From: an uncultured Haliea sp.
Lineage (GTDB): Bacteria > Pseudomonadota > Gammaproteobacteria > Pseudomonadales > Halieaceae
Direction: 5' to 3'
Length of the DNA: 45,429 nucleotides
Assembly: GCA_913062625.1 (NCBI GenBank)
Contig: CAJXWP010000016.1
Span: 1 to 45,429 of the forward strand
This document shows positions 28,207 to 37,312 of this stretch, piece by piece. A model generated the notes under the pieces. The model had not been told where the DNA came from and ran no database searches. It was given only the letters and a program-made list of their open reading frames with translations. A program made the translations under genes and the position numbers. The stretch's first letter is position 1. The number at the start of each line of letters is the position of its first letter.

Positions 28207-29814
28207 TTAATTAATGCGCGCTGCGCGCTGCTCTTGAGAACTCAGATACTCTTCGTAGGTACCCTGAAAATCTACTAACTCGTGATCCTGAATATCAATA
28301 ACCCGCGTTGCCAGTGATGACACAAACTCACGATCATGGCTCACAAAAATTAGCGTGCCGTCATAGTGCTCGAGCGCAAGGTTCAAAGACTCAATACACT
28401 CCATATCCAAATGGTTGGTCGGTTCGTCCAGCAGCAAAATATTGGTATCCATCATCATCAGCTTACCGAATAGCAAACGGTTTTTTTCTCCACCGGAGCA
28501 GACCTTCACCTGCTTTAGAAAATCATCAGATGAAAATAACAGTCGACCAAGCGTAGCGCGCACAATCTGATCGTCGTGGTGAGGTTTGCGCCACTGGCTC
28601 ATCCAATCAAACAAATTAAGCTCACAGTTAAATTCGGAAGTACTATCTTGCGGGCAGTAACCTAATGAGGCGTTTTCCGCCCACTTGACGCTACCGCTGT
28701 TCGCTGCAACTTCATTAATGAGGCAACGTAAAAACGTCGTCTTGCCCGCGCCGTTTTCGCCAATCACTGCCACTCGAGCCCCTGCTTCAAGAATCATACT
28801 GCCCTTGGTAAACAGAGGCCCCTCATCGAATCCATGAGACAACTTATCCAGCACCAGCGCCTGACGATGCAGTTTCTTTTCCTGTTTGAAGCGGATATAG
28901 GGACTGATTCGACTCGAAGGCTTGATATCATCGAGTTTGATTTTTTCAATGCGCTTGGCGCGCGAGGTTGCCTGCTTGGCCTTGGAGGCATTCGCCGAGA
29001 AGCGGCTAACAAACTGCTGAAGATCGGCAATTTCAGCGCTCTTCTTCGCATTTTGCGACTGCTGACGCTCTCGCGCTGCGGTAGATGCCGTCATAAAATC
29101 ATCGTAGTTACCCGGGTAAACGCGCAGCTCGCCGTAGTCAATATCGGCCATGTGGGTACACACTGCATTGAGAAAATGTCGATCGTGCGAAATGATAATC
29201 ATCGTACACTTTCGCTCATTGAGCATCGCTTCCAGCCATCGGATCGTGTCGATATCGAGGTTGTTGGTGGGCTCGTCCAGCAACAATATATCAGGATCAG
29301 AAAACAGAGCCTGAGCCAGCAATACGCGCAATTTCCAGCCCGGCGCCACCTGACTCATCAGACCGTAGTGCAGCTCTTGAGCAATGCCCGCGCCCATCAG
29401 AATCTCTCCCGCACGACTTTCGGCGCTATAACCGTCCATTTCAGCAAACTGGACCTCCAACTCCGCGACCTTCATGCCGTCGTCTTCCGACATGTCGGGC
29501 AGTGCGTAGATGCGATCTCGCTCCTGCTTAACCGCCCACAGCTCTTCGTGACCCATCAAGACCGCATCGACAACGGAGTATTCCTCAAAGGCAAACTGAT
29601 CCTGACTTAACCTGCCAAGACGCTCATTTGGCGTAATAGACACATTACCGGCTGACGGCACCAAACTGCCGTCTAGGATCTTCATGAAGGTTGATTTTCC
29701 ACAGCCATTAGCACCGATCAGGCCATAACGATTGCCATCGCCAAACTTGACCGAGATGTTTTCAAATAAGGGCTTGGCAGCAAACTGCATGGTGATATTG
29801 GCGGTAGAAATCAA
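28207..29814 (-). CDS. ybiT: ABC-F ATPase YbiT
   Basis: 535 aa soluble protein with two ABC ATPase domains and no membrane part, hence an ABC-F translation factor acting at the ribosome. First Walker [10 protein letters not shown] (residue about 35), signature region of the first domain degenerate; second Walker [10 protein letters not shown] near 348, signature CSGGEKNRL, Walker [12 protein letters not shown]. The linker between domains, [15 protein letters not shown], is the P-site tRNA interaction motif. The start [23 protein letters not shown] is that of YbiT. The start codon is TTG with AGGA 8 nt upstream. Transcribed on the same strand as dbpA, 134 nt downstream of it. Confidence 0.92.
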   Translation of the reverse strand: MISTANITMQFAAKPLFENISVKFGDGNRYGLIGANGCGKSTFMKILDGSLVPSAGNVSITPNERLGRLSQDQFAFEEYSVVDAVLMGHEELWAVKQERDRIYALPDMSEDDGMKVAELEVQFAEMDGYSAESRAGEILMGAGIAQELHYGLMSQVAPGWKLRVLLAQALFSDPDILLLDEPTNNLDIDTIRWLEAMLNERKCTMIIISHDRHFLNAVCTHMADIDYGELRVYPGNYDDFMTASTAARERQQSQNAKKSAEIADLQQFVSRFSANASKAKQATSRAKRIEKIKLDDIKPSSRISPYIRFKQEKKLHRQALVLDKLSHGFDEGPLFTKGSMILEAGARVAVIGENGAGKTTFLRCLINEVAANSGSVKWAENASLGYCPQDSTSEFNCELNLFDWMSQWRKPHHDDQIVRATLGRLLFSSDDFLKQVKVCSGGEKNRLLFGKLMMMDTNILLLDEPTNHLDMECIESLNLALEHYDGTLIFVSHDREFVSSLATRVIDIQDHELVDFQGTYEEYLSSQEQRAARIN

Positions 29815-29948
29815 CGGGCTTTTCCTGACACGAGCGTGTGGTTGAGGTGCGGATACGAGGAGACTGCAAATAGGGAGCGCACTCTAGAGTATTTACCCTG
29901 TAAGGTCGAGCGCGGTATGCGGTAATAATCCGAATCTGCAGCCCTGCT

Positions 29949-31340
29949 CTAGAGTTTGCGCACCTTAAATTTGCGCCCTTTGATCTTGCCACTCAACAAA
30001 CGTCCCAGCGCTCTGTCTGCCTGAGACCGCTCGATGGCGACATACGTGGAATATTCTGTGACGGTAATCTTGCCCACGGCTTTACCATCGATGCCCGCCT
30101 CACCGGTCAGTGCTCCGAGGACGTCACCCGCCCGGACCTTCTCCTTGCGTCCGCCATGGATACACAAGGTGACAAAGGCAGGCTGAGGCAACGACTTGTT
30201 CGTATCGTGCACCTGATCAATCGTCTCGAACTTCAGCTCCCGCCGCTGATATTGGCCAATAGCCTGCAGCTTATAATGCTCCGATTCGGTGAGCAGGCTA
30301 ATCGCTAGGCCCTCTTTGCCCGCGCGCCCCGTGCGCCCTATGCGATGAACATAAACTTCGGCATTACGTGGCAGCTCAAAATTCACAACTGCGGGCAAAT
30401 CATCAATATCCAGACCCCGCGCAGCGACGTCGGTGGCGACCAATATGGTGCAACTTAGCTGCTTAAATTGAACAAGCACTTGGTCTCGATCACGCTGCTC
30501 CATATCACCGTGCAGCGCCTGCGCGTGGATACCAGAACGGTCGAGGTACTCGCACACATCTCGGACCAATACTTTGGTATTACAGAACACGACAGCACTC
30601 GAAGGCTGAAACGTCGCCAGCAGCTTCACTAAGCCCGCCAGTCGCTCACTTTTGTGACAAACAAAGAACCGTTGACTGATCTGCTGGTCGTCATGCAGTG
30701 ACTCAACGCTAATGCGCTGCGGAGAATTCTGAAAGCGACTACTCAGTAACTGGATGTTATCTGGAAAAGTCGCAGAAAATAACAATGTTTGTCTCGACGA
30801 CGGCGTTTTACCAATGATCGTCGTAATGTCATCAATAAAACCCATCTCCAGCATCCGATCAGCCTCGTCCAGCACCAGTGTGCTAATCCGCTCAAGCGAC
30901 AGAGTTTCCTTGTGCAAGTGATCCTTGATTCGGCCCGGAGTGCCGACTACGACATGTGCCCCGTGCTCCAGCGACCCTATTTGCGGACCTATCGATTGAC
31001 CACCGCACAGCGTGACGACCTTGATATTCTGCTGATAACGGGCCAGACGTCGGATTTCGCTGGCCACCTGCGAGGCCAGTTCTCGCGTGGGACACAGTAT
31101 CAGGGCCTGAGTGCCAAAGTCTCGGGGGTTGAGTCTAGCCAACAGCGGCAGCGCAAATGCCGCCGTTTTACCACTGCCGGTTTTGGCCTGACCGATGAGA
31201 TCCACACCTGCCAGCGCCTGCGGCAGGGTTGCAGCCTGAATAGGCGTCATTTCTGAATAGCCCATGCTCTCCAGATTAACAAGCTGGGCAGGGGGTAGGG
31301 GCAAGCTGGAAAAAAGTTGCTGACTCACGCGGTAGGCCAT
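29949..31340 (-). CDS. dbpA: ATP-dependent 23S rRNA helicase DbpA
   Basis: 463 aa (E. coli DbpA about 457). Q motif GYSEMTPIQ, AKTGSGKTAAF, PTRELASQV, GGQSIGPQ, DEAD box in [13 protein letters not shown], and [10 protein letters not shown] are all present. The C-terminal 75 residues (FVTLCIHGGRKEKVRAGD, ALTGEAGI, VGKITV, GRKFKVRKL) are the DbpA RNA-binding domain, which recognises hairpin 92 of 23S rRNA and directs the protein to the assembling large subunit. Start chosen at MAYRVS, where DbpA proteins begin; its ribosome site is poor, and an ATG 93 nt upstream adds atypical residues. ybiT follows on the same strand. Confidence 0.94.
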   Translation of the reverse strand: MAYRVSQQLFSSLPLPPAQLVNLESMGYSEMTPIQAATLPQALAGVDLIGQAKTGSGKTAAFALPLLARLNPRDFGTQALILCPTRELASQVASEIRRLARYQQNIKVVTLCGGQSIGPQIGSLEHGAHVVVGTPGRIKDHLHKETLSLERISTLVLDEADRMLEMGFIDDITTIIGKTPSSRQTLLFSATFPDNIQLLSSRFQNSPQRISVESLHDDQQISQRFFVCHKSERLAGLVKLLATFQPSSAVVFCNTKVLVRDVCEYLDRSGIHAQALHGDMEQRDRDQVLVQFKQLSCTILVATDVAARGLDIDDLPAVVNFELPRNAEVYVHRIGRTGRAGKEGLAISLLTESEHYKLQAIGQYQRRELKFETIDQVHDTNKSLPQPAFVTLCIHGGRKEKVRAGDVLGALTGEAGIDGKAVGKITVTEYSTYVAIERSQADRALGRLLSGKIKGRKFKVRKL

Positions 31341-31621
31341 CTCTAGAATGAACGGACGGCAGTGTAACAGAGTGCCGGCAACGCTGTGCGGGAAAGGTTT
31401 GCGCAGTAAAAAATGCGCAAAAACAACCCACATTTTCGCGTTACTGCGCCCAGATGATTCCCTGTGTCCTAAGCTTAGATTGTTCTACACTTTAAGACGG
31501 GACAAAGGACCAACCCACCGTCGTCACATTGATTGCATAACGGCCCATAAAGTAAACAAGGGAGTCGTAGTACTATAAGGTTTCAGAAACACTGACCAAA
31601 GACTACCTTCCGGATAATCAA

Positions 31622-31639
31622 GAGGCTTGAAAGGGCCTC
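31622..31639 (-). terminator. Hairpin at the end of the metallo-hydrolase gene
   Basis: A 5-bp stem, GAGGC / GCCTC, with an 8-nt loop overlaps the stop codon of the minus-strand metallo-hydrolase gene. Only TTGATT follows, so it is a weak terminator candidate. Confidence 0.28.
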
Positions 31640-32924
31640 ACCTACTTTCAGATGTTTGTTCCTGCAACAGTTTGATCTGACTCTTTAACCAAGAAGACAA
31701 CCAAAAATTTTCGCTATCGCTGAGTAAGCCTTCATGCGCGGCAATTGCCACGGCAACCGCGCGCGAAGACTGCCACTGGTGAGCCGCTATAACATCTAAC
31801 AGATGTAGCGCCTGTGTATATTTTTTCTCATTTACCTTGAGCTGCGCCCGTTCGACAATCGCCTCGGGGCCACCTGCTAGTTCGATCAGATCCTCGTGGA
31901 TGACACTGCGCGGCTGGGAATAAAGTTCCGTTGTCGATTCGTGCTTAAACCAACCCGCGTAACTTTCCCAAATCGCACGTACGCTCCAGGAGACCTTGCC
32001 ATAGCCCTCCCCTACTTCCAATTCCGCCGGCAATTGGATGTCAGCCATTAACGTATGCACATCCAGACCCGCATTCATGCCCTTCACAGTCTCATCGTGC
32101 ACATAGAGTATCGCGTCGCGCAGCACTGTTAACTCGGTGGCAATCAGTTCACCGCCCACAATCGGTTCATGATGGCCGTACAAAATAGTTTCAGCTCCGA
32201 GATCCATCACCACTTCGACAGCAGCAGCCACGGTCAGGGCATCACGGTAACGATCCCCACGAATAGTCACCAAGTTAGGGAAATGTCCAAACGGACAACC
32301 AAACAGGTTTCCCGTCAGGCAAATCTTGTGCTGAGGCAGCCAGACAATGACCGAGTCGTTGGTCTCGGCACCGGGCACCGCGATAACCTCCACCGTTAAC
32401 CCGCCCAGCGAGAAGCTGTATCGGTCGTCTACCAAAATATCCGCTACCGGCGCATCCTGTGCCGGATAGTCGGTATAGTCTTTACGTGCATATTGCTCAA
32501 ACGCTGATGCAAACTTGTGGGTAAACGCGAAGGCCGAGCGGTTACCGCGAAATGTGGCCAGACGCCCATCATAAGACTGATGCTGAGCGTTTCCTGCTTG
32601 GGCAATAACCGCAAGCCCGGGATTATGCTCGCGAAAATACGCAACCCCCCCCACGTGGTCAACATGTCCCTGTGTCAGAATGAGGTATCGCAGGGCCTCT
32701 TTTGAGAATTCGTCAAAATTATGCTTTATAACCGGTGCTTCGAAGCCCATACCTGCATTAATCTGAATATTACCGTCAGAGGTTTGCAGCAGATAACTGT
32801 TAGAAAATGCCTCCGACAGAATGATGAAATCATTAATACGCTGGCCACCAAAGCCGGCAGGATTTGGCTCGACAGGACGAGATTTGTAGATTGGGTGTCT
32901 AACACCGCTACCGGACAAACTCAC
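31638..32924 (-). CDS. Alkylsulfatase-like metallo-beta-lactamase fold hydrolase
   Basis: 428 aa. The N-terminal two thirds is a metallo-beta-lactamase fold: residues 85-90 read QGHVDH where the usual metal motif is HxHxDH, then GAETNDSVIVWLP, GNLFGCPFGHFPNL and YGHHEPIVGG (residue about 255). The C-terminal part (KVSWSVRAIWESYAGWF, then GGPEAIVERA and ENFWLSSWLKSQI) is the alkylsulfatase dimerisation domain, so it belongs to the SdsA/BDS1-related superfamily that cleaves sulfate esters. The Gln in the first position is unusual. Its start overlaps the sulfotransferase stop by 4 nt. Substrate is unknown. Intracellular: no signal peptide. Confidence 0.85.
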   Translation of the reverse strand: MSLSGSGVRHPIYKSRPVEPNPAGFGGQRINDFIILSEAFSNSYLLQTSDGNIQINAGMGFEAPVIKHNFDEFSKEALRYLILTQGHVDHVGGVAYFREHNPGLAVIAQAGNAQHQSYDGRLATFRGNRSAFAFTHKFASAFEQYARKDYTDYPAQDAPVADILVDDRYSFSLGGLTVEVIAVPGAETNDSVIVWLPQHKICLTGNLFGCPFGHFPNLVTIRGDRYRDALTVAAAVEVVMDLGAETILYGHHEPIVGGELIATELTVLRDAILYVHDETVKGMNAGLDVHTLMADIQLPAELEVGEGYGKVSWSVRAIWESYAGWFKHESTTELYSQPRSVIHEDLIELAGGPEAIVERAQLKVNEKKYTQALHLLDVIAAHQWQSSRAVAVAIAAHEGLLSDSENFWLSSWLKSQIKLLQEQTSESR

Positions 32925-34198
32925 AACACTTCTACCTTGACAGGAAACCGTGTGACATAAAAATCAAAAAGCGCGCGCAGCTGCTCTGGCTCAACACCAA
33001 AATCATCCCGCAAATTATAAATCACTCGACCATCCTTACCTCGCTTATGCTCATCGACAAACGTCTGTAATTCACTACGAGCAAGCGCTGTCATCTCAAG
33101 GTCTGCTTTAGCATAAATTTTTCCTACCATGCCCACGTCATCCGCCATAAACTCGTGAAATAGCACGTCGATACTGCGCTCAGCGGAAAGACTTCCGTGG
33201 TCTCGTACGCAGGCCCGCAATAGGTGAATGACGCGATCCGTCCAGTAGCTCATCAAACCCTCAAGATCCACCTGCTTGCGATTAATGCGCTGCCCGTAAG
33301 CCAGCATCGTCGCCGCTGACTGGATGACGGAGACCGGATCGCGATGCGTAATTGCAATAGTGGCGTCGGGGAACACTTTTTGCAGGACATCCAGCTGTTC
33401 CAGATGCTGTGGGCACTTTAATACCCAACGAGTTTTTTTGCCTGAGGCGTCACCATCCTGCCAGGTGAGAATTTTTAGCACGGTCTTCATGTAGTCATAA
33501 TGCGGAGTCTGATCACAGGCATAGTAGTGATCGCGCCAGCGCGGGGAAACACTTAGCCATTCGTAGTTATAGGAGGAAAAATTAGGCCCCATCAATTCCA
33601 GTTCCTCATGGATATGATCTGGGCTCATAGGATGCATAACCGCGAGCAATGGCGACAATGCCTGCATCATCTGCCAGGTATCTTCACAGCGCTGATAGCG
33701 AGGATCGACACCATTTTCTAACGGCGCTTCTCCTGGCAAAGGGATCGGCTCATACGATTCCCACAGAGGCAGCGCGCGCAGCCTCGAATCAGCTGCCATT
33801 AGGTTGAGCAGATGTGTGGTGCCAGAACGCGGCAGACCTGCAACGATAATCGGTGCTTGAACTTCTACCGCATGGATTTCCGGATGGCGACTCAACACAT
33901 CCTGAATAAGCAAACGACTCTTGGCATGCTGCAACAGTTTATTGCGCAGCGAGAGCCGACCCAGATTCACTAAGTTTGTATCGCTACCCCATTCATCGCA
34001 CAACAGTTCCAGCCGCGCAACAAAGTCCAGCGAGCCAAAGTCATCAAGCCCCGTCGCCTGACTCGCCTCGTGCAAAATACTCTGACTTGTCAGCTCAATC
34101 TCAAGAGTCTCAGCATAAGCCAATGCGCTGCGCTGCATCTCAGTGCGCAATGGCCGGGCCAAATCCGTTATACGGATCTCTTCGCTCACGGAGATCAA
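32921..34198 (-). CDS. Sulfotransferase family protein
   Basis: 425 aa. The PAPS-binding 5'-phosphosulfate loop is AGLPRSGTTHL near residue 118, and the 3'-phosphate-binding motif is HRDPVSVIQSAATML near residue 295. The middle region (PLWESYEPIPLP, then MQALSPLLAVMHPM, DEIHEELELMG-type sequence) is that of the bacterial sulfotransferase-3 type often found in marine and actinobacterial genomes. It would transfer sulfate from PAPS to a hydroxyl, possibly on a lipid. It begins 8 nt after the DUF3313 stop and overlaps the metallo-hydrolase gene by ATGA, so these three genes form one tight operon. Confidence 0.86.
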   Translation of the reverse strand: MISVSEEIRITDLARPLRTEMQRSALAYAETLEIELTSQSILHEASQATGLDDFGSLDFVARLELLCDEWGSDTNLVNLGRLSLRNKLLQHAKSRLLIQDVLSRHPEIHAVEVQAPIIVAGLPRSGTTHLLNLMAADSRLRALPLWESYEPIPLPGEAPLENGVDPRYQRCEDTWQMMQALSPLLAVMHPMSPDHIHEELELMGPNFSSYNYEWLSVSPRWRDHYYACDQTPHYDYMKTVLKILTWQDGDASGKKTRWVLKCPQHLEQLDVLQKVFPDATIAITHRDPVSVIQSAATMLAYGQRINRKQVDLEGLMSYWTDRVIHLLRACVRDHGSLSAERSIDVLFHEFMADDVGMVGKIYAKADLEMTALARSELQTFVDEHKRGKDGRVIYNLRDDFGVEPEQLRALFDFYVTRFPVKVEVL

Positions 34199-34206
34199 CT
34201 GCCCTG

Positions 34207-34869
34207 CTAGTTTTTGGAGACGTCAGCGAGGTGGCCGTTCAAAATCTGTGCCCAGCGCTTCACTATCCTGTCAAAATCAGCCGTATTCGTAACACTGCTA
34301 GAGATTTGCATCATGCCTGCGTCATCCTCGGCCTCGGGATCGATAATCCTGCCAATGATGTCGCCAGTCTTGCCATCGAATAGTTCCATATAGAGGGTCA
34401 TACTGCCGGCGCTAGCGACATACGTTTCACTCATTCCGGGCGTCATCAGATCGGGGGCCGATATCTCAAGATTAATAATAGCTGGGCGCAGAATGAGCAC
34501 CCCAGTGCCGCCGGCCGACACCATCGGTCGTCCATCTTCGGTAGACAATACCTTCGTCATCTCCGCCGCAAATTCCTTAGCCACTTTATCGCGAATCTTC
34601 TGCATATCCTTATCACTAACCTGATCTTGAAAGGATGCGGTTTCGTTATAGTTTTGCTGCCAACGCTTGGCAAAGGACACGTAAGTATCCAGTAGCGCTA
34701 TTTTGTCATACTCGCTCAGATCCGCCCCAGGCTTCATATACCATGCTGCCATTTTGCTATTGGGCATCAGGTCCATGCCATCAGAGCTCTTAGCGGGGAA
34801 ACTGGTTTTGGTCGTGGCACACGCTGTTAGTACCGTAAAAACCACAGAAATAACAATTACTTTCAGCAT
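34207..34869 (-). CDS. DUF3313-type lipoprotein
   Basis: 220 aa from an ATG with GAGG 8 nt upstream; a start 27 nt further out is less good. A short hydrophobic leader ends in VLTAC (Cys about residue 17), so the protein is a lipoprotein. The body (LSEYDKIALLDTYVSFAKRWQ, KEFAAEMTKVL, PAIINLEISAPDLM, MELFDGKTGDIIGRIID) fits DUF3313, whose function is not known. First gene of the operon with the sulfotransferase and the metallo-hydrolase, a link that suggests a cell-envelope setting for their substrate. Confidence 0.82.
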   Translation of the reverse strand: MLKVIVISVVFTVLTACATTKTSFPAKSSDGMDLMPNSKMAAWYMKPGADLSEYDKIALLDTYVSFAKRWQQNYNETASFQDQVSDKDMQKIRDKVAKEFAAEMTKVLSTEDGRPMVSAGGTGVLILRPAIINLEISAPDLMTPGMSETYVASAGSMTLYMELFDGKTGDIIGRIIDPEAEDDAGMMQISSSVTNTADFDRIVKRWAQILNGHLADVSKN

Positions 34870-35083
34870 TGCGTACACCTCATTATTAGTCGTCATTTAG
34901 TTAAAATGGGAACTTCTACAATCTAGTCTATCGCTGTTAACAAAGCAAACTACCCAAGCCTCCCTCTAATAAGAAGCCAAATCGTCTATGGTGCTGCCGA
35001 TTTTAGCCCGCAAACGACACTGGTCAATCGCTTGGCGGACTGATAGCATGACGTTCCATTATCGCTATTTAAGGGCGATCCTA

Positions 35084-35596
35084 ATGTTTGATCGAAGCAA
35101 AAATAAACCAACGGGAACGCCCACCAAGGGCCGTGATTCAGCATATACCGGCACTGTTGCTCCTTCCCCCTCAAGCGTCAGGAGCGTTACTATGATAGGA
35201 CCCAACAGCATCATCAAAGGCGAGATAGCCGGTGATGAAGATATTGTTATCGAGGGGCGCGTTGAAGGGATCATCAACCTGCATGGCAATCAGGTCTCTA
35301 TCGGCGAATCTGGCAATGTCAGAGCGGACATACACGCCCGTGTTATCAAAATTGATGGCACGATAATCGGTGATATGTGCGCCAGTGAGAACGTCATGAT
35401 TTCCAAATCCGGCAATGTCAGCGGCAATATCGTGGCCCCTCGCGTAACGCTCGAAGACGGCGCTATTTTTAAGGGTAGCATTGACATGGATCCTGCGGGC
35501 ATCGCATCGAAAGAGGTGCCAGGGACATCACAACCACTTACCCACTCAGCAGCCAGTCACATGGCGTCACCTGGACTGGATTTAAAGAGCGTCTAA
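35084..35596 (+). CDS. Bactofilin (polymer-forming cytoskeletal protein)
   Basis: 170 aa from the ATG with AAGGG 8-9 nt upstream; the longer form starting at 34988 adds a non-homologous leader. A polar Pro/Ser-rich N-terminus precedes a Gly/Ile-rich beta-helix (about residues 40-140): IGPNSIIKGEIAGDEDIVIEG, GNVRADIHARVIKIDG, ASENVMISKSGNVSGNI and RVTLEDGAIFKGSIDM repeat at roughly 18-residue spacing, the bactofilin repeat. It forms filaments that organise wall-synthesis enzymes or cell shape. Divergent from the DUF3313 gene; followed after 38 nt by the methyltransferase-like gene. Confidence 0.9.
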   Translation: MFDRSKNKPTGTPTKGRDSAYTGTVAPSPSSVRSVTMIGPNSIIKGEIAGDEDIVIEGRVEGIINLHGNQVSIGESGNVRADIHARVIKIDGTIIGDMCASENVMISKSGNVSGNIVAPRVTLEDGAIFKGSIDMDPAGIASKEVPGTSQPLTHSAASHMASPGLDLKSV

Positions 35597-35634
35597 CGAT
35601 ACTTTTACAACGCTTGCCGCCGCAGTTTTTTCGA

Positions 35635-36243
35635 ATGCAGACTCATCTGAGCTCGACACAACCCTTGCAAAAATCTTCCAGACAGCCTTCCAAGTTACTC
35701 CCGTCCTCATTCAGATACGTTGATAAAAGCGAGCTTGCGACTGTTTTACATATAGGCCCAGCACTGTCGGAAACCGTCGACTTTTTTTCGGATTACCGCT
35801 GCAAAGTGCATTTTGTGGATCTATTTTCCGCGTTACCTATCGCCTGCGGTGAGCATACGACAGCCTCACTGGAACAGCAGGTGGAACAAGTGCTTACATT
35901 TCCATCGGACACCCGCTTCGATATCTGTCTTTTTTGGGATCTGTTTAACTATCTCAACAGCGATGCCATCGGCGCATTTCTGACAGTACTGCGCCCCCAT
36001 TTAAAGACCAACACCCTCGCCCATGCCTTTTCAGTACACAACCTCAAAATTCCACACCCCCGGCATGTCTATGGTATTGAGCAGCTGGATACTCTCAGCG
36101 TAAGAGCTCGATGCACAGCGCCGCCTGAATATGCGCCGCACAGCCAGAATCAACTAAGACAACTGCTGTATTGCTTCAAACTGGAGCGCAGCGTGCTCCT
36201 TGCCGATAGCCGGCTCGAACTCCTGTTGCGCGCGACCCTATAA
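35635..36243 (+). CDS. Methyltransferase-like protein of unknown function
   Basis: 202 aa. TVLHIGPALSETVDFF and CKVHFVDLFSAL form the motif I and acidic-loop pattern of a class I methyltransferase fold, and RFDICLFWDLFNYL the motif IV region. The glycine-rich loop GPALSET lacks the full GxGxG, so cofactor binding is doubtful and this may be a non-catalytic relative. ATG 35635 was chosen; a TTG at 35614 would add seven residues and neither has a clear ribosome site. It follows the bactofilin gene closely, so a shared transcript and a role in envelope organisation are possible but not shown. Confidence 0.6.
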   Translation: MQTHLSSTQPLQKSSRQPSKLLPSSFRYVDKSELATVLHIGPALSETVDFFSDYRCKVHFVDLFSALPIACGEHTTASLEQQVEQVLTFPSDTRFDICLFWDLFNYLNSDAIGAFLTVLRPHLKTNTLAHAFSVHNLKIPHPRHVYGIEQLDTLSVRARCTAPPEYAPHSQNQLRQLLYCFKLERSVLLADSRLELLLRATL

Positions 36244-36359
36244 AAATCGCTGCGCTGCGATTAAGGAAAGGCCGCGGCAGTCAGCACAAAGACGTTGAAT
36301 CCGAGACCTTGATGTCCGATATTTAATAGGATTAATTCGTCCAAAACTGCGCGTTGTCG

Positions 36360-36365
36360 TATAAT
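36360..36365 (+). promoter_or_regulatory. Candidate -10 box upstream of alpha/beta hydrolase gene
   Basis: TATAAT lies 38 nt before the ATG, but no good -35 is present at 16-18 nt. Upstream, a hairpin (AATCGC / GCGATT, 36245-36262) ends the previous gene without a T run. Confidence 0.3.
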
Positions 36366-36402
36366 AAATCATTGTTAGTCAATCGCAGGTTCGCATTAAA
36401 GT

Positions 36403-37266
36403 ATGCAAATTCCAAAAGAATATCACTTAGACATCGGTGATATTACGTTATGTGTTGTTGAGTGGTCCGGGACAGGTGATCCCATTCTTTTATTACACGC
36501 CACGGGTTTTCATAGCCGCTGCTGGACTCAGGTCGTCAAGCACTTACCCGGTCGTCATATCTATGCGGTAGACCTGCGTTTCCACGGTGCCAGCGGCAAT
36601 ACTGGTGAAACGGACTGGGGACTCATGGCTGAGGATATTGGCCTACTCATAGCAAAACTGAATCTCACTGGATTAATAGGCGTCGGCCATTCCATTGGAG
36701 GACATTTGATCGCACGCGCGGCCGCTCAAGCGCCTGAGCGTTTTAAACATTTAGTCCTCATCGATCCGGTTATCATGTCCCCCGAGCGTTATGCAGACTT
36801 TCAGACATTCTCGCAAGGACTCGACGCTAAAGATCACCCGGTCAGTCGGCGTAAAAATCAATGGCGCGATGCACAGGAGATGTACGAACGGTTTAAAGGA
36901 CGCGCGCCGTTCGATAGCTGGCTGCCAGCGGTACTGCAAGACTATTGCGACTACGCATTGCGACCGGCGCATGATGATGCGCTGAGACAGCTGGCATGCG
37001 ATCCCGTTAACGAGGCGGGCATCTATCTTCACCAGAAGGGCAATGAAGCAGCACTTAACGAGTTGCCCAATATACACACCCCGGTCACCCTGCTACGGGC
37101 ACCACCGGGCGATGACAGCCTGCCCAACCTGAGCCAGTCCCCTACTTGGCCCGGCCTCGCAGCCGCGCTGCCAAACTGCCAGGAAATATACCTTCCCGAC
37201 TTGAATCACTTCATTCCCATGCAAAATCCGGCTCTGGTAGCCCAATACATACTCGCTGCAAAATAA
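36403..37266 (+). CDS. Alpha/beta-fold hydrolase
   Basis: 287 aa. Oxyanion-hole region LLLHATGFHSRCW near residue 31, nucleophile in GVGHSIGGHLIARA (Ser about residue 94), and His in DLNHFIPM near residue 270 are visible; an acidic residue in PPGDDS completes a likely Ser-His-Asp triad. The cap domain between (about 120-230) is Trp- and Arg-rich. No signal peptide, so it is cytoplasmic. The substrate cannot be set; esters of lipid or aromatic compounds are typical. Followed by a MAPEG gene after 215 nt with a tandem repeat. Confidence 0.85.
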   Translation: MQIPKEYHLDIGDITLCVVEWSGTGDPILLLHATGFHSRCWTQVVKHLPGRHIYAVDLRFHGASGNTGETDWGLMAEDIGLLIAKLNLTGLIGVGHSIGGHLIARAAAQAPERFKHLVLIDPVIMSPERYADFQTFSQGLDAKDHPVSRRKNQWRDAQEMYERFKGRAPFDSWLPAVLQDYCDYALRPAHDDALRQLACDPVNEAGIYLHQKGNEAALNELPNIHTPVTLLRAPPGDDSLPNLSQSPTWPGLAAALPNCQEIYLPDLNHFIPMQNPALVAQYILAAK

Positions 37267-37291
37267 TCTTGCCACCCCCCCGAACCCCATA

Positions 37292-37312
37292 GTGTATTGT
37301 GTATTGTGTATA
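37292..37312 (+). repeat. Three tandem 7-bp repeats (GTGTATT)
   Basis: Two perfect copies of GTGTATT and a third copy with one change (GTGTATA) lie in the non-coding gap before the MAPEG gene, near a C-rich run at 37274-37281. Such short repeats change length by slippage. Confidence 0.85.

Noticed and set aside
28834-29610. 258-codon open frame on the plus strand, antisense to ybiT
   Set aside because: It lies inside a well-supported gene on the other strand, shows no family pattern and no ribosome site; long antisense frames are common opposite genes with biased codon use.
30789-31256. 155-codon plus frame opposite dbpA
   Set aside because: Antisense to conserved helicase motifs; product is Arg/Gln-rich with no family features.
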